Source of the DNA: G963666705 sp963666705
Lineage (GTDB): Bacteria > Pseudomonadota > Alphaproteobacteria > CADEGL01
Length of the DNA: 64,000 nucleotides
Assembly: GCA_963666705.2 (NCBI GenBank)
Contig: CAXXKO010000025.1
Coordinates: forward strand, 186,001 to 250,000
Reading direction: 5' to 3'
Shown piece after piece: positions 9,571 to 19,265 of the stretch. The notes beneath the pieces are model-generated. The model had not been told where the DNA came from. It saw nothing but the letters and a program-made list of their open reading frames with translations, and ran no database searches. The position numbers and the translations under genes are program-made. Each line of letters begins with the position of its first letter. The stretch's first letter is position 1.

Positions 9571-11302
9571 TTAGGCCGCGCCGCGCCGGGCGGCGGTGGC
9601 CGCCGCGTCCACCTCCGCGGAGCCGTCCATGAGGACGACGCCGAAAAGCGCCGCAGCCGCCTCGGCCGTGTAGTAGCCGCGCCGCACGTCGCGCGCGACG
9701 AGGGTGGGCTCGCGCGCGAAGGGGTCGCCGAAGCCGCCGCCGCCCGGGGTCGAGACACGCACGGAATCTCCCGCCTCGAGCTTGATGCCCTGGTCCTTGG
9801 AAAGGTGGGGCGGGACGTAGGCGTCTTCGCCGCGGTGGATCACGACCTTGTTGGCCCCGCCCTTGGCGCCACCGAGGGCGCCATTGGGCCCTTCGCGGCC
9901 GTGGTCCATGACCATGGATGCCTGCGCCGTGCCGCGCCGTATCGTCACACGGTAGTTGACGCCGAAGCCGCCGCGGTGCTTCCCCGCGCCGCCCGAACCC
10001 TCGTGCAGGGAATACTCGTCGAACAGCACGGGGTAGCGCTGCTCCATGACCTCGATGGGCGTGGTCTTGGAGATGCCGATGGTCGAGCAACCGTTGGTCA
10101 GGCCGTCGCCCGCGGTGGAGCCGCCATAGCCGCCGCCCGAGATCACGTACATGACGTATGCGCGCCCCTTCTGGGGGTCGTGCCCGCCGAGCGCGAAATT
10201 GCCCGAGGTTCCGGCCGGGGCGGCGAACAGCACATCGGGGATGGCGGGGGCGAGGGCATCGAACACCGCCTCGGCAATGCGCTGGCTGACCTCCGCCGCG
10301 CAGCCCGAAACCGGGCGTGGGTATTCGGCGTAGAGGTAAGGTGCCCACGGGATCGGTGATGTGCAGGGGCTCGAATGTCCCGGCGTTGATCGGCACCTCG
10401 GGGAAGATGTGCTTGATGGCCAGGTAAATGGACGAGCGGGTGGTGGCGATGACGCTGTTCATGGGCCCGAGGCAGGGCGGGCTCGACCCCGACATGTCGA
10501 AATGGAGGTCCGTGCCCTGCTTCTCGATGCGCATGGCGATGTGGAGGGGGCGGTCCACCACGCCGTCGGAATCGATCCTGGCCGCGCCGTGATAGGTGCC
10601 GTCGGGGATGGTGGCGATGCGGGCGCGCATCTGCTGGGCCGCGCGGGCGCGCAGCTCGACGATGCAGGCATCGACCGTCTCGGCCCCGTAGCGCATCAGC
10701 AGGGCGTCGAGGCGCTTCTCGCCCACCAGGAGGGCCGAGGCCTGGGCCTTGATATCGCCGATGCGCTGGTCGGCGATGCGGATGTTGGAGAGGATGATCG
10801 ACAGGATCTCCTCGTTCATTTCGCCCTCGCGGTAGAGGCGCACGGGCGGCAGGCGCAGCCCCTCCTGCTCGACCTCGGTGGCGTTGGCGGAGAAGCCGCC
10901 CGGCACGGCGCCGCCCGTATCGGGCCAGTGCCCGGTGTTGGCGAGCCAGCAGTAAAGCGCCCCGCGATGGAAAAAGGGACGGTAGAAGCGCACGTCCATC
11001 AGGTGGGTGCCGCCCAGATAGGGGTCGTTGGCGATGAACACGTCGCCCGGGCGCACGTCCTTGACCCGTGCAATCAGCTCCCGCGTACCGAACTGCATGG
11101 TGCCGACGAAGACCGGCAGGCCGAGGTCGCCCTGGGCGATCAGATCGCCCGTGTCCTTGTGATAGATGCCGTCCGAACGGTCGAGCGCCTCGGAGATCAC
11201 GGGGCTGAAGGCGGCGCGGACGAAGGCCAGGTCCATCTCGTTGCAGACCTGGATCAGGCCGCTCTGAATCACGGCCAGGGTGACGGGATCGATGTCGCTC
11301 AT
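9571..11302 (-). pseudogene. hyuB: Hydantoinase B / N-methylhydantoinase beta family, 1-base insertion
   Basis: HyuB subunit, which with HyuA performs ATP-dependent hydrolysis of cyclic amides such as hydantoins or 5-oxoproline. The first part (MSDIDPVTLAVIQSG through TDPVGT) and the last part (YLYAEYPRPVSG to the stop at 9571) are both typical, but lie in different frames. The switch is at plus-strand 10338-10339, where one extra A turns GTGGGCACCTACCTC into ACCTTACCTC on the coding strand. Removing it restores a 576-residue protein with the GGGGFGDP motif near the C-terminus. The ATG overlaps the hyuA stop in ATGA, so translation is coupled. It is either a real knockout or a base error. Confidence 0.85.
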
Positions 11303-13338
11303 GCGCCTATCTCGATGATGAGGTTGCCGAGGGGGTCGAGCGCGACCCGGTTGCCGGGCTCGACAATCGTGGTGCAGTCGAGTTGGGTGATGATCGCCGG
11401 CCCGCAGAAGCTGGCCGAGAGGGGCAGGCGGCCGCGGTCGTAGACCGGCGTCTCGCGCCAATCGCCCGGAAACCAGACGCGGCGGGTGCCGGCGCGCGCC
11501 TCCTCTAGGCTCTCCGCCTGCTCGCGGCCGGCGAGGGCGGCGAGTGGGACGGGCGGGCGGCGGCCGATGGCGGCCGTGTGCAGGTTCACGAGCACCGCGC
11601 GGATCTCCGGCAGCTCGACGGCGAAGCGGTCCCAATAGGCGGCCTCGAACGCCGCCTGAAGGCCCGCGACCGTAACGGCCACTCCGGGGATGGGCACGGT
11701 CAGCATATGGGTCTGGCCCTCGAACTGCATGTCGGCGAAGTGGAGGAAATCGATGCCCTCGACCGCCACGCCCTCGCGCCCGATCACTTGGCGGCCCTCG
11801 GCGGCCTGGGCGGCGAGGATATCGCGGGCGAGCGCGATATCGAGGGCGCGGAGCGGCGTGTTGACCGTGTTCACGAAGTCATGGCGCAGGTCGGCGGCGA
11901 CACAGCCGATGGCGTTGGTGATGCCGGGCCGCGCCGGGATCATGACCCTGGGAATCGCGAGCTCGCGCGCGAGCGCCGCCGCGTGCATGGGCCCGGCCCC
12001 GCCGAAGGCGAAGAGGGTGAAGTCGCGCGGATCGTGGCCGCGGGCGAGCGAGACCATGCGGATGGCCCCCGCCATGGCGTTGTTGCCGATCTCCAGCACG
12101 GCCGCCGCCGCCGCGTCCGCATCGAGGCCGAGGGGATCGCCGACCTCGCGCGTGAGCGCGCCGCGCACGGATTCGAGCGTCACCGGGCTCTCGACCGAAA
12201 GCAGGCCACCCGGATCGAGGCGGCCGAGCACCAGGTTGGCGTCCGTCATGGTCGGCCGCGTCCCACCTCGGCCGTAGCAGATCGGCCCCGGTGCCGCGCC
12301 CGCGCTCTCAGGGCCGACCTGGAGCATACCGGCCGGGTTGATGAAGGCGATGGAGCCGCCGCCCGCGCCGATGGTGTGGACATCGACCATGGGGACGTGG
12401 ATGGGCATGCCGTATTCGAGCTCCAGCTCCGATGTCACCTGGGGCACGCCGTCGCGCACCAGGCCCACGTCGGAGCTGGTGCCGCCCATGTCGTAGGTGA
12501 TGACCTGGCTGGTGCCGGCGGCGGCGGCCGTGGCGGCGGCGGCCATGACGCCGGAGGCGGGGCCGGACATGACCGTGTTCACGGCCGCCTCGGCGACGAT
12601 GCGCGAGGACATGCTGCCGCCGTTGCCCTGCATGACCAGGAGGTCGTGGGCGAACCCCCTCTCCGTCAGCTCGGACTGGAGGCGCTCGATATAGCGGTGC
12701 AGGACCGGCTGAATCGCCGCGTTGACGGCGGCCGTGGTGCCGCGCTCGTACTCCCGGTATTCCGAGAGGATCTCGTGCCCGGCCGTGATGTAGGCGTTGG
12801 GCCAGACGGCGGCCGCGATCGCCTTCGCGCGCAGCTCGTGGGCCGGGTTGCGGTAAGCGTGGAGGAAATGGATGACGAGCGCCTCGCAGCCCTCGGCCAG
12901 CAATGCGCGCGCGGCCTGGGCCACCGCATCCTCGTCGAGCGGGGTGACGACCGCGCCATCGGCGTCCATGCGCTCAGGCACTTCCAGACGCAGCTCGCGC
13001 GGGATCAGGGGCTCGAACCGGCCGCGCAGGCCGTAGGGTGTCGGCCGGGTGCGGCGGCCAAGCTCCAGCACGTCGCGGAAGCCGCGCGTGGTGATGAGGC
13101 CGACCCGGCTGACCTTCCTCTCGAGGAGGGCGTTGGTGGTGGTCGTAGTGCCATGGCTGATATTCGCCACCTCGGCGAGGCGGGCGCCCACGCCCTCGAG
13201 TGCCGCGAGCACGCCATAGGCCTGGTTCTCGACCGTGGTCGGCACCTTGGCGACACGCACCTCGCCCGTCCCCGGCTCGATCGACACGAGGTCGGTAAAA
13301 GTGCCGCCCACGTCCACGCCGATGATCGTCTCCGTCAA
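11299..13338 (-). CDS. hyuA: Hydantoinase A / N-methylhydantoinase alpha family
   Basis: HyuA subunit of 679 residues, an ASKHA-fold ATPase partner of HyuB. The phosphate-binding motif GVDVGGTFTDLV lies at the N-terminus, a second block SHGTTTTTNALLERK at about 60-75, QGNGGSM near 236, and YDMGGTSSDVGLV near 280. Intact and of normal length. The family covers hydantoin, 5-oxoproline and related lactam hydrolases as well as acetone carboxylase relatives; with a ring hydroxylase and ring reductase upstream, lactam opening is the best guess. It follows livF after a 255-bp gap filled with repeats, so it may have its own expression level. Confidence 0.92.
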   Translation of the reverse strand: MTETIIGVDVGGTFTDLVSIEPGTGEVRVAKVPTTVENQAYGVLAALEGVGARLAEVANISHGTTTTTNALLERKVSRVGLITTRGFRDVLELGRRTRPTPYGLRGRFEPLIPRELRLEVPERMDADGAVVTPLDEDAVAQAARALLAEGCEALVIHFLHAYRNPAHELRAKAIAAAVWPNAYITAGHEILSEYREYERGTTAAVNAAIQPVLHRYIERLQSELTERGFAHDLLVMQGNGGSMSSRIVAEAAVNTVMSGPASGVMAAAATAAAAGTSQVITYDMGGTSSDVGLVRDGVPQVTSELELEYGMPIHVPMVDVHTIGAGGGSIAFINPAGMLQVGPESAGAAPGPICYGRGGTRPTMTDANLVLGRLDPGGLLSVESPVTLESVRGALTREVGDPLGLDADAAAAAVLEIGNNAMAGAIRMVSLARGHDPRDFTLFAFGGAGPMHAAALARELAIPRVMIPARPGITNAIGCVAADLRHDFVNTVNTPLRALDIALARDILAAQAAEGRQVIGREGVAVEGIDFLHFADMQFEGQTHMLTVPIPGVAVTVAGLQAAFEAAYWDRFAVELPEIRAVLVNLHTAAIGRRPPVPLAALAGREQAESLEEARAGTRRVWFPGDWRETPVYDRGRLPLSASFCGPAIITQLDCTTIVEPGNRVALDPLGNLIIEIGA

Positions 13339-13356
13339 ACTCTGGCTCCTTATCTC

Positions 13357-13560
13357 GACGAGCCGACCAGTCGGCTCGTCTTACGCTCAGGCGCCGCTAA
13401 AGCTCCTCGCTGTTCGCTCGGGCGCCGTGTCGGGCTTGCCGGCGAGCCGATCATCGGCTCGCCGGTTGCTCCCCATTGATCGCTCAAGCGCCGCTAAGGC
13501 TCCTCGTTGTTCGCTCGGGCGCCCTGTCGGGCTTGCCGGCGAGCCGATCATCGGCTCGCC
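13357..13560. repeat. Three hairpins and two 80-bp direct repeats between livF and hyuA
   Basis: A hairpin GACGAGCCGAC/GTCGGCTCGTC fills 13357-13380. Two 80-bp direct repeats follow (13384-13463 and 13481-13560); they differ at only a handful of bases and each ends in the palindrome GGCGAGCCGA-TCA-TCGGCTCGCC. Their CGCTCAAGCGCCGCTAAGG start also appears at 37780-37830 and a relative at 45658. None has a T tract, so intrinsic termination is unlikely; transcript stabilisation or attenuation between the transporter and hyuAB is possible. Confidence 0.8.
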
Positions 13561-13593
13561 AGATAATCCCCGGAATCATCCGCCACATCGGCT

Positions 13594-14295
13594 TCACACC
13601 GTCAAATAGGCCGCGCGCACGGCTTCGTCGGCTTCCAGCTCCGCCATGGTGCCGGTATAGCGGATGCGGCCTTTCTCGATGATCGACGCGCGGTCGGCCA
13701 CCGCGCGGGCGAAATGCAGGTTCTGCTCCGAGAGCAGGATGGTCATGCCTTCGGCCTTCAATTCGCGGATGGTGCGCGCCATCCGCTGCACGATGACCGG
13801 CGCCAGTCCCTCCGACGGCTCGTCGAGGAGGATGACGCGTGGGTTGCCCATGAGGGTGCGGGCGATGGTCAGCATCTGTTGTTCGCCGCCCGAGGTGTGC
13901 CCACCGGGCCGGTTCCGCATCTCGGCCAGGTTGGGGAACAGCGCGAACAGGCGCTCGGGCGTCCAATGGGGGGCGTCCGGGCGCGGCGGCTGGCGGCCGA
14001 CCTCCAGGTTCTCCATGACCGTGAGGCCGGCGAAGACCCGCCTGTCCTCGGGCACGTAGCCGAGGCCCGCGCGGCAAATTTCGTGACTCGGCAAGCCGGA
14101 GAGCGAGCGGCCGTCGAAGGTGACCTCCCCCGCCGCCGGCCGGACGAGGCCGATGATGCTCTTGAGGGTGGTCGATTTCCCGGCCCCATTGCGGCCCAGG
14201 AGGGCGACGACCTCGCCGCGCGCGACCTCGATGCCGACACCATCGAGGATGCGGGCGCGACCGTAGAAGGTCTCGAGGCCGGCGACCCTAAGCAT
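13594..14295 (-). CDS. livF: Branched-chain amino acid-type ABC transporter ATPase LivF
   Basis: Second ATPase of a Liv-type importer, 233 residues, located on the cytoplasmic face. Walker A GRNGAGKST (about 34-42), Q loop region, ABC signature TSGGEQQ, Walker B VILLDEP and switch His region LLSEQNLHFA are all visible. Start overlaps the end of livG by 8 bases. With LivG, the fused LivHM and the binding protein at 17143 it forms a full importer. The Liv family also moves amides, urea, hydantoins and aromatic acids; the catabolic neighbours suggest a ring compound. Confidence 0.95.
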   Translation of the reverse strand: MLRVAGLETFYGRARILDGVGIEVARGEVVALLGRNGAGKSTTLKSIIGLVRPAAGEVTFDGRSLSGLPSHEICRAGLGYVPEDRRVFAGLTVMENLEVGRQPPRPDAPHWTPERLFALFPNLAEMRNRPGGHTSGGEQQMLTIARTLMGNPRVILLDEPSEGLAPVIVQRMARTIRELKAEGMTILLSEQNLHFARAVADRASIIEKGRIRYTGTMAELEADEAVRAAYLTV

Positions 14296-15064
14296 GCGCG
14301 CCCTCCCCTTCCCCGGCCCCCATGGTGCCAGCGCCGAGGTAGGTCTCCTGGACCCGCGCGTTGGCGCGCACCTGGGACGGTGTGCCCTCGGCGATCAGCG
14401 CGCCCCGGTCGAGCACGATGATGCGGTCGGCATGGGCGAAGACCACATCCATATCGTGCTCCGTGAAGAGGACGCTGATGCCGCGTTCCCGCACGACCTC
14501 AGCGACGAGCGCCATCAGGGCCACCCGCTCCCTGGGCGCCATGCCGGCCGTCGGCTCGTCCATGAGCAGGAGCCGCGGGCGATGGGCGAGGGCCGCAGCC
14601 AGCTCGACGCGCTTCAAGTCGCCATAGGCGAGCACGCCGCAGGGCCTGCCCGCCTGGTCCGCGATCCCCACCTGATCGAGGATCGCAAGCGCCTCGTCGC
14701 GGTAAAGGCGCGCGGCCAGGGGCCATACGGCCCAGCTCCGCCAGCGGTGGGAGAGGAGCGCCATCTGCACGTTCTCGGCCACGGTCATGGAGCCGAATGT
14801 GGCCGTGATCTGGAAGGTGCGGCCCACGCCCAGGCGCCAGATGCGGCGCGGGGAGAGGCCCAGGATGTCCCGGCCCTCGAAGCGGATGCTGCCCGCGTCG
14901 GGAGCCAGCTGGCCGCCGAGGACGTTGAAGCAGGTGCTCTTGCCGGCACCGTTGGGGCCGATCATGGCCAGGAGCTCGCCCGCCGCGAGATCGAAGCCGA
15001 CGCCGGCCAGGGCATCGTCGCCGCCGAACGCCTTCCTGAGCCCCTCGACCGCGAGCACGGTCAT
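14288..15064 (-). CDS. livG: Branched-chain amino acid-type ABC transporter ATPase LivG
   Basis: First ATPase of the Liv-type importer, 258 residues. Walker A GPNGAGKST, signature region LAYGDLKRVELA (the LivG variant of the ABC signature), Walker B LLLMDEPTAGM and switch His in LFTEHDMDVVF are present. The ATG overlaps the stop of livHM in ATGA. The open frame continues upstream inside livHM, but the start at 15064, directly before the VEGLRKAFGG strand, is natural. Confidence 0.95.
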   Translation of the reverse strand: MTVLAVEGLRKAFGGDDALAGVGFDLAAGELLAMIGPNGAGKSTCFNVLGGQLAPDAGSIRFEGRDILGLSPRRIWRLGVGRTFQITATFGSMTVAENVQMALLSHRWRSWAVWPLAARLYRDEALAILDQVGIADQAGRPCGVLAYGDLKRVELAAALAHRPRLLLMDEPTAGMAPRERVALMALVAEVVRERGISVLFTEHDMDVVFAHADRIIVLDRGALIAEGTPSQVRANARVQETYLGAGTMGAGEGEGAHA

Positions 15065-16902
15065 GACCTGGCCTCCCGCCTGTCGAAAAGGGCGCGCAGG
15101 GAACCCACGATGCCGAGGGGTGCGAGGACGCAGATGGCGATGATGACGGCGCCCAGGACGGCGCGCCAATATTCGAGCCGCGAGATCTGGTCGCTGAGCC
15201 CGACGAATGTGGCAGCACCGATGAGCGGACTGGTGAGGGTCTGTACGCCACCCAAGAGCACCATGATGAGGGCGTCGATCGAGCGCGGGATGGCCATCTC
15301 GTCGGGGAAGACGCTGCCCTTGGAGAATGCGTAGAGGCCCCCGGCGATGCCGGCGAAGAGGCCGGCGACGGCGAAGCCCATCCACTGGTGGCGGCGCACG
15401 TCGAGGCCCATGGCCTCGGCCCGGGGCGGGCTGTCCCGCCCCGCCCGCAATGCATAGCCGAAGGGGGCATGGAGCAGGCGCCAGAGAGCGAGCACGCTCC
15501 CCGTCACGACCGTCAGGGTCAGATAGTAGAAGGCCACCCGGCCGCTCGCCCATTCCGGCGGCCAGATGCCGAGGAGCCCGTCATCGCCGCCGGTCACGTC
15601 GTACCACTGGAAGACGATCGACCAGGCGATCTGGGCGAAGGCGAGGCTCAACATGGCGAGATAGACGCCCGAGAGGCGCACGCAGAACCAGCCGAAGAGG
15701 AGCGCGCCCAACCCGGCGAGGACGGGGGCGGTGAAGAGCGCCAGCTCCATGGGCGCGCCGAGCTGGGTGACGGCGAGCGCCGCCCCATAGGCCCCGAGGC
15801 CGAAATAGGCGGCATGGCCGAAGGACACCATGCCGCCATTGCCCATCATGAAGTGGAGGCTGGCGGCGAAGAGGCCGAGGATCAGGATCTCGACCAGGAG
15901 GACGAGCGCGAAGGGTCCCGCCACCAGGGGGGCGAGCACCAGGGCCAGAAGCACGGCAGCCGCACCCAGGTGGAAACGGTTGCCTGGGAGATTGAGGGGT
16001 GCGCCCGCCTCCTGGACGCCGCGCGACGCCGTATCCGGCCGGCCGAGGAGGCCCCAGGGCCGCACCACCAGGACCACGGCCATGACCAGGAACAGGAGGA
16101 CGAGGGTGATCTGGGGGAAGATGAGGATGCCGAAAGCATTGAGCTCGGCGATCAGCACCGCGGCCAGGAAGGCACCCGTGACGCTGCCCATGCCGCCCAC
16201 CACGACGACGACGAAGGCCTCGGCGATGACGTTCAAGTCCATGAGCAGGCTGACCGGCTCGCGCGGGACCTGCACGGCGCCGCCGAGGCCGGCGAGGAAG
16301 GCGCCGAGGAAGAACACGCTGGTGAAGAGGAAACGCTGGTTGACGCCGAGCGCCCCGATCATCTCGCGGTCCTCGGTCGCGGCGCGGACAAGAGTGCCCC
16401 AGCGGGTGCGGTGGAACAGGAGCCACAGGGCGCCGAGCACCAGCGGCCCCAGGACGATGAGGACCAGGTCGTATTCCGGCAGGGCGGTGCCGAGGATATC
16501 GACGGCGCCGTCGAGACCCGGCGCGCGTGGCCCCAAGACCTCTTCCGGCCCCCAGATCAGGAGCGTTGCATCGCTCACCACCAGCACGACGCCGAAGGTG
16601 GCGACGAGCTGGAACAGCTCGGGCGCGCGGTAGATGGGGCGCAGCACCATGAGCTCCACGACGACGCCGATGACGCCCACGGCCACCGCCGCCACCAGGA
16701 CGGCGCCCCAGAAACCGAGTACGCTCCCCGGCAGCAGGCGCACCAGGGTGAAGGCGAGATAGGCCCCCAGCATGTAGAACGAGCCGTGGGCGAAGTTCCC
16801 GATACGCGTGACGCCGAAGATGATCGAGAGGCCCGAGGCGATCAGGAACAGCGAAGCGGCACTCGCAAGCCCAGTCAGGAACTGGACGAGGTAGAAGCTC
16901 AT
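15061..16902 (-). CDS. livHM: Fused permease LivH-LivM of a branched-chain amino acid-type ABC importer
   Basis: Two permease domains normally made as separate proteins are joined here in one 613-residue chain. Residues 1 to about 285 match LivH (MSFYLVQFLTGL..., GVTRIGNFAHGSFYMLGAY, VVVVVGGMGSVTGAF). After a short linker (RPDTASRGVQEAG) the remainder matches LivM (NGGMVSFGHAAYFGLGAY, LLGGVQTLTSPLIG). About 16-18 membrane helices are expected. The open frame extends 26 codons further upstream, but that extension is translated palindromic repeat (CTTCGACAAGCTCAG), so ATG 16902 is chosen. Fusions like this are known in the family. Confidence 0.92.
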   Translation of the reverse strand: MSFYLVQFLTGLASAASLFLIASGLSIIFGVTRIGNFAHGSFYMLGAYLAFTLVRLLPGSVLGFWGAVLVAAVAVGVIGVVVELMVLRPIYRAPELFQLVATFGVVLVVSDATLLIWGPEEVLGPRAPGLDGAVDILGTALPEYDLVLIVLGPLVLGALWLLFHRTRWGTLVRAATEDREMIGALGVNQRFLFTSVFFLGAFLAGLGGAVQVPREPVSLLMDLNVIAEAFVVVVVGGMGSVTGAFLAAVLIAELNAFGILIFPQITLVLLFLVMAVVLVVRPWGLLGRPDTASRGVQEAGAPLNLPGNRFHLGAAAVLLALVLAPLVAGPFALVLLVEILILGLFAASLHFMMGNGGMVSFGHAAYFGLGAYGAALAVTQLGAPMELALFTAPVLAGLGALLFGWFCVRLSGVYLAMLSLAFAQIAWSIVFQWYDVTGGDDGLLGIWPPEWASGRVAFYYLTLTVVTGSVLALWRLLHAPFGYALRAGRDSPPRAEAMGLDVRRHQWMGFAVAGLFAGIAGGLYAFSKGSVFPDEMAIPRSIDALIMVLLGGVQTLTSPLIGAATFVGLSDQISRLEYWRAVLGAVIIAICVLAPLGIVGSLRALFDRREARS

Positions 16903-16940
16903 CGGTCCCGCCCTCCGGTCATGGGCCGAGCCCGCCTCAC

Positions 16941-17130
16941 CCTTCGACAAGCTCAGGGTGAGGCACAGCGAGACCCGCAAATAGGTATGTTTACAACCGC
17001 GTGACGGCCCTCATGCTGAGCCTGTCGAAGTATGAGGGCAAGCACCGGCGTTGCGGGGTGAAGCATGGAAAAACTCATGCTCGAACGGACGAGGAGGCCC
17101 TCACGACCCGCCTGTCAAAGCATGAGGGCC
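16941..17130. repeat. Cluster of palindromic repeat halves upstream of livHM
   Basis: The 240-bp gap between the binding-protein gene and livHM holds CCTTCGACAAGCTCAGGGTG at 16941-16960, a complementary-type half with GCTGAGCCTGTCGAAG inside 17008-17039, and a degenerate form near 17096-17127 flanked by GCCCTCA and TGAGGGC. These are the same family as 2770-2825. They may fold in the mRNA between the binding-protein and permease genes and set their relative expression, as REP elements often do. Confidence 0.65.
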
Positions 17131-17142
17131 GCCTTGCCGTCT

Positions 17143-18348
17143 TCAGTCCGCCGGCCGCATCTCACGCACGACGGCGTCGGGTGGCAGGTAGTTGGCGCCG
17201 TCGGCATAGAACCAATCGACCATCTTACCCTTGCCGTCCACGAGTGCCGTGTGTCCGACATAGGCGCCCATGGTGGACTGGTGGTCGATCGCCCTGAAGG
17301 TAATCGGGCCGAACGGCGAATCGAAGCTCACGCCCTCGGCGGCGGCGATCATCTTGTCGGTGTCGGTGGAACCGGCCTCGATGAGGATGGCCTCGATGGC
17401 CTTGACGAGGTTGTAGCCGACGATACTGCCGAGTCGCGGCGATTCGTTGTACTTCGCCTGATAGGCGGCAACGAATTCCTTGTGCGCGACCGTTTCGATC
17501 TGCGCCCAGGGGTAGCCCGTGACGATCCAGCCCACGGGCGCCTCGTCGCCGAGGGGATCAAGGTACTCGGGCTCACCGGTCAAAAGGCTCGCCACGTCGC
17601 GGTTCTCGAACAGGCCGCGCAGCTTGCCCTCGCGCACGAACTTGGCCAGGTCGCTGCCGAAAAGCACGTTGTAGATGGCATCGGGCTTGGCCGCCGCGAG
17701 GGCCTGGACGGTCGCCCCGGCATCGATCTTGAAGAGGGCCGGCCATTGCTCGTCCACGAACTCGACGTCGGGGCGCAGCGCGCGCAGGAGGTCCTTGAAG
17801 TCCGTGACCGCGTCCTGGCCATACTTGTAATTGGGCGCCACTGTGGCCCAGCGCTTGGCGGGCAGCTTCGCCGCCTCCTGGGCTAGCATGCCGGCCTGCA
17901 TGTAGGTCGAGGGGCGCAGACGGAAGGTGTAGCGGTTGCCCTTGGACCAGACGATGGCATCGCTCAAGGGCTCACCGGCGACGAACAGCACCCGGCGCTG
18001 CTTGGCGAGCTCGGTCACGGCGAGGCCGATGTTCGAGAAAAGGGTGCCGGCGATCAGGTCCACCTGGTCGTTGGACACCAGCTCCTCGGCGATCTTGACG
18101 GCGGTGCCGGGCTTGCCCTCGTCGTCGCGGCTGATGAACTCGAGCGGCCGGCCGAGCACGCCGCCCGCGGCGTTGATCTCCTCGAGCGCGAGCTGCCAGC
18201 CGTTGCGGTAGGGCAATGTGAAGGCCGGCAGCCGGCTGTAGCTGTTGACCTCGCCGACCTTGATGGACTCGGCGGCCCGGCCGAGGCCCGGCGCCGTCGC
18301 GGCGAGGGCGAAGGCCACCGCGGCCAGAAGGCTTCGTCTTGTGAACAT
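17143..18348 (-). CDS. ABC transporter substrate-binding protein (Liv/amide type)
   Basis: Periplasmic binding protein of 401 residues. It has a twin-Arg-like basic start and a hydrophobic stretch (MFTRRSLLAAVAFALA) ending near GRAAES, then a type I periplasmic fold beginning IKVGEVNSYSRLPAFTLPYR, with NAAGGVLGRPLEFI and the GYNLVKAIEAIL helix typical of amide/urea/branched-chain binding proteins. Same strand as, and 240 bp upstream of, livHM-G-F. The start ATG at 18348 follows GGGAGA. Ligand unknown; by context the substrate of the hydroxylase/reductase/HyuAB pathway. Confidence 0.9.
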   Translation of the reverse strand: MFTRRSLLAAVAFALAATAPGLGRAAESIKVGEVNSYSRLPAFTLPYRNGWQLALEEINAAGGVLGRPLEFISRDDEGKPGTAVKIAEELVSNDQVDLIAGTLFSNIGLAVTELAKQRRVLFVAGEPLSDAIVWSKGNRYTFRLRPSTYMQAGMLAQEAAKLPAKRWATVAPNYKYGQDAVTDFKDLLRALRPDVEFVDEQWPALFKIDAGATVQALAAAKPDAIYNVLFGSDLAKFVREGKLRGLFENRDVASLLTGEPEYLDPLGDEAPVGWIVTGYPWAQIETVAHKEFVAAYQAKYNESPRLGSIVGYNLVKAIEAILIEAGSTDTDKMIAAAEGVSFDSPFGPITFRAIDHQSTMGAYVGHTALVDGKGKMVDWFYADGANYLPPDAVVREMRPAD

Positions 18349-18395
18349 CTCCCGTCTCCCTTGTTGCAAACGTCCCGTTACATTTCGCAAAAATT

Positions 18396-19265
18396 TCAGG
18401 CCGCCCGTCCCTCGATCTTCGGCGGTTCCTTCTCCACAGCCACGCGGACCCGGCCCTGGAGCGCTAAATAGGCACCTTGGATCAAGCCGCAGGCCCGCAT
18501 CCCCTCGGCCGCCCGGGCGCCCGCGGCGAGCGCCGCATCGACCGCCGACGGCGGCAGAAGCCCGACTCCGACGGTGACGAGTTGCCCGCCCAGGTCGGTA
18601 TCGTCCCGGAGCGTGTCGGCCGGTCGGCGTTCGATGGCTGGAAAGTCCACATCGACGGCGTTGGCGATCAGCGTCGCCGCCGCGTCGGCATCGGCCGCGC
18701 ACCGTGCCAGCACCGTCACCGCGTCGGCAATGCCGAGCGAGAGGGAGCGGCCGCGCCAGCCCGAGGTGGTGAGCCCGCGCACGGGCATCCCGTGGGTGAG
18801 CGCCACCCGCACGTCGAGCGCCGGCGAATCCTGTTCCTCGACCACCGCTGCTGTAAGGCTCTGGCCCGGCGCCAGGTGGAAGGCGATATCGCCGCCGTTA
18901 TTGACGTAGGCGCGCTCGAGGCCGCCGCCGGCCGCGAGCGCCGCCAGGACCTCGTCGGCGACGGCGCCCGCCACCGCCGCCATGGGGGTGATGAAGACTG
19001 TACGGTGGGGCCAGACCGCCGTGGCCATGCGCCGCGCCACCGAGCCGGCGACGGGCGGCATCGCCGCCCCCACGGACCGGCGCAGGATATCCAGCTCCTC
19101 GACCAGCTCGGCGAGCAGGCCTTCGAAGCGCCGGGCGGCGCGGGCATAGGCGCGGTGAACCTCGCCTGGTGGCCCAAAAGCCTCGGCCACGATATCGATG
19201 GGCCCGTGGTGCAGATGCAGGCGGCGGCCGTCCGGCAACAGGGCCACTTGCGCGGTGCCGGTCAC
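18396..19265 (-). CDS. UPF0280 family protein
   Basis: A 289-residue protein of the UPF0280 family, which is related to ApbE-type flavin transferases but has no established reaction. Seen here: IDIVAEAFGPPGEVHRAY, VAGAVADEVLAAL, YVNNGGDIAFHL and GWRGRSLSLGIADAVTVLA, the recurrent family blocks. It begins with GTG that overlaps the stop of the reductase-like gene in GTGA, so the two are translationally coupled and probably act together. Role in maturing or assisting that redox protein, perhaps by flavin attachment, is inference only. It lies 47 bp upstream of the binding-protein gene. Confidence 0.85.
   Translation of the reverse strand: MTGTAQVALLPDGRRLHLHHGPIDIVAEAFGPPGEVHRAYARAARRFEGLLAELVEELDILRRSVGAAMPPVAGSVARRMATAVWPHRTVFITPMAAVAGAVADEVLAALAAGGGLERAYVNNGGDIAFHLAPGQSLTAAVVEEQDSPALDVRVALTHGMPVRGLTTSGWRGRSLSLGIADAVTVLARCAADADAAATLIANAVDVDFPAIERRPADTLRDDTDLGGQLVTVGVGLLPPSAVDAALAAGARAAEGMRACGLIQGAYLALQGRVRVAVEKEPPKIEGRAA

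Noticed and set aside
7521..9632. A 703-codon plus-strand open frame rich in His, Gly and Arg
   Set aside because: It is antisense to prpE, which has all its family motifs; high GC content keeps the opposite frames open.
13441..13463. Hairpin GGCGAGCCGATCATCGGCTCGCC as an intrinsic terminator
   Set aside because: No T run follows the stem and the same hairpin is repeated about 100 bp on; more like a dispersed repeat.
16903..16980. N-terminal extension of LivHM (MRVSLCLTLSLSKGEAG)
   Set aside because: It is a translated palindromic repeat and absent from the LivH family; the ATG at 16902 begins the first membrane helix.
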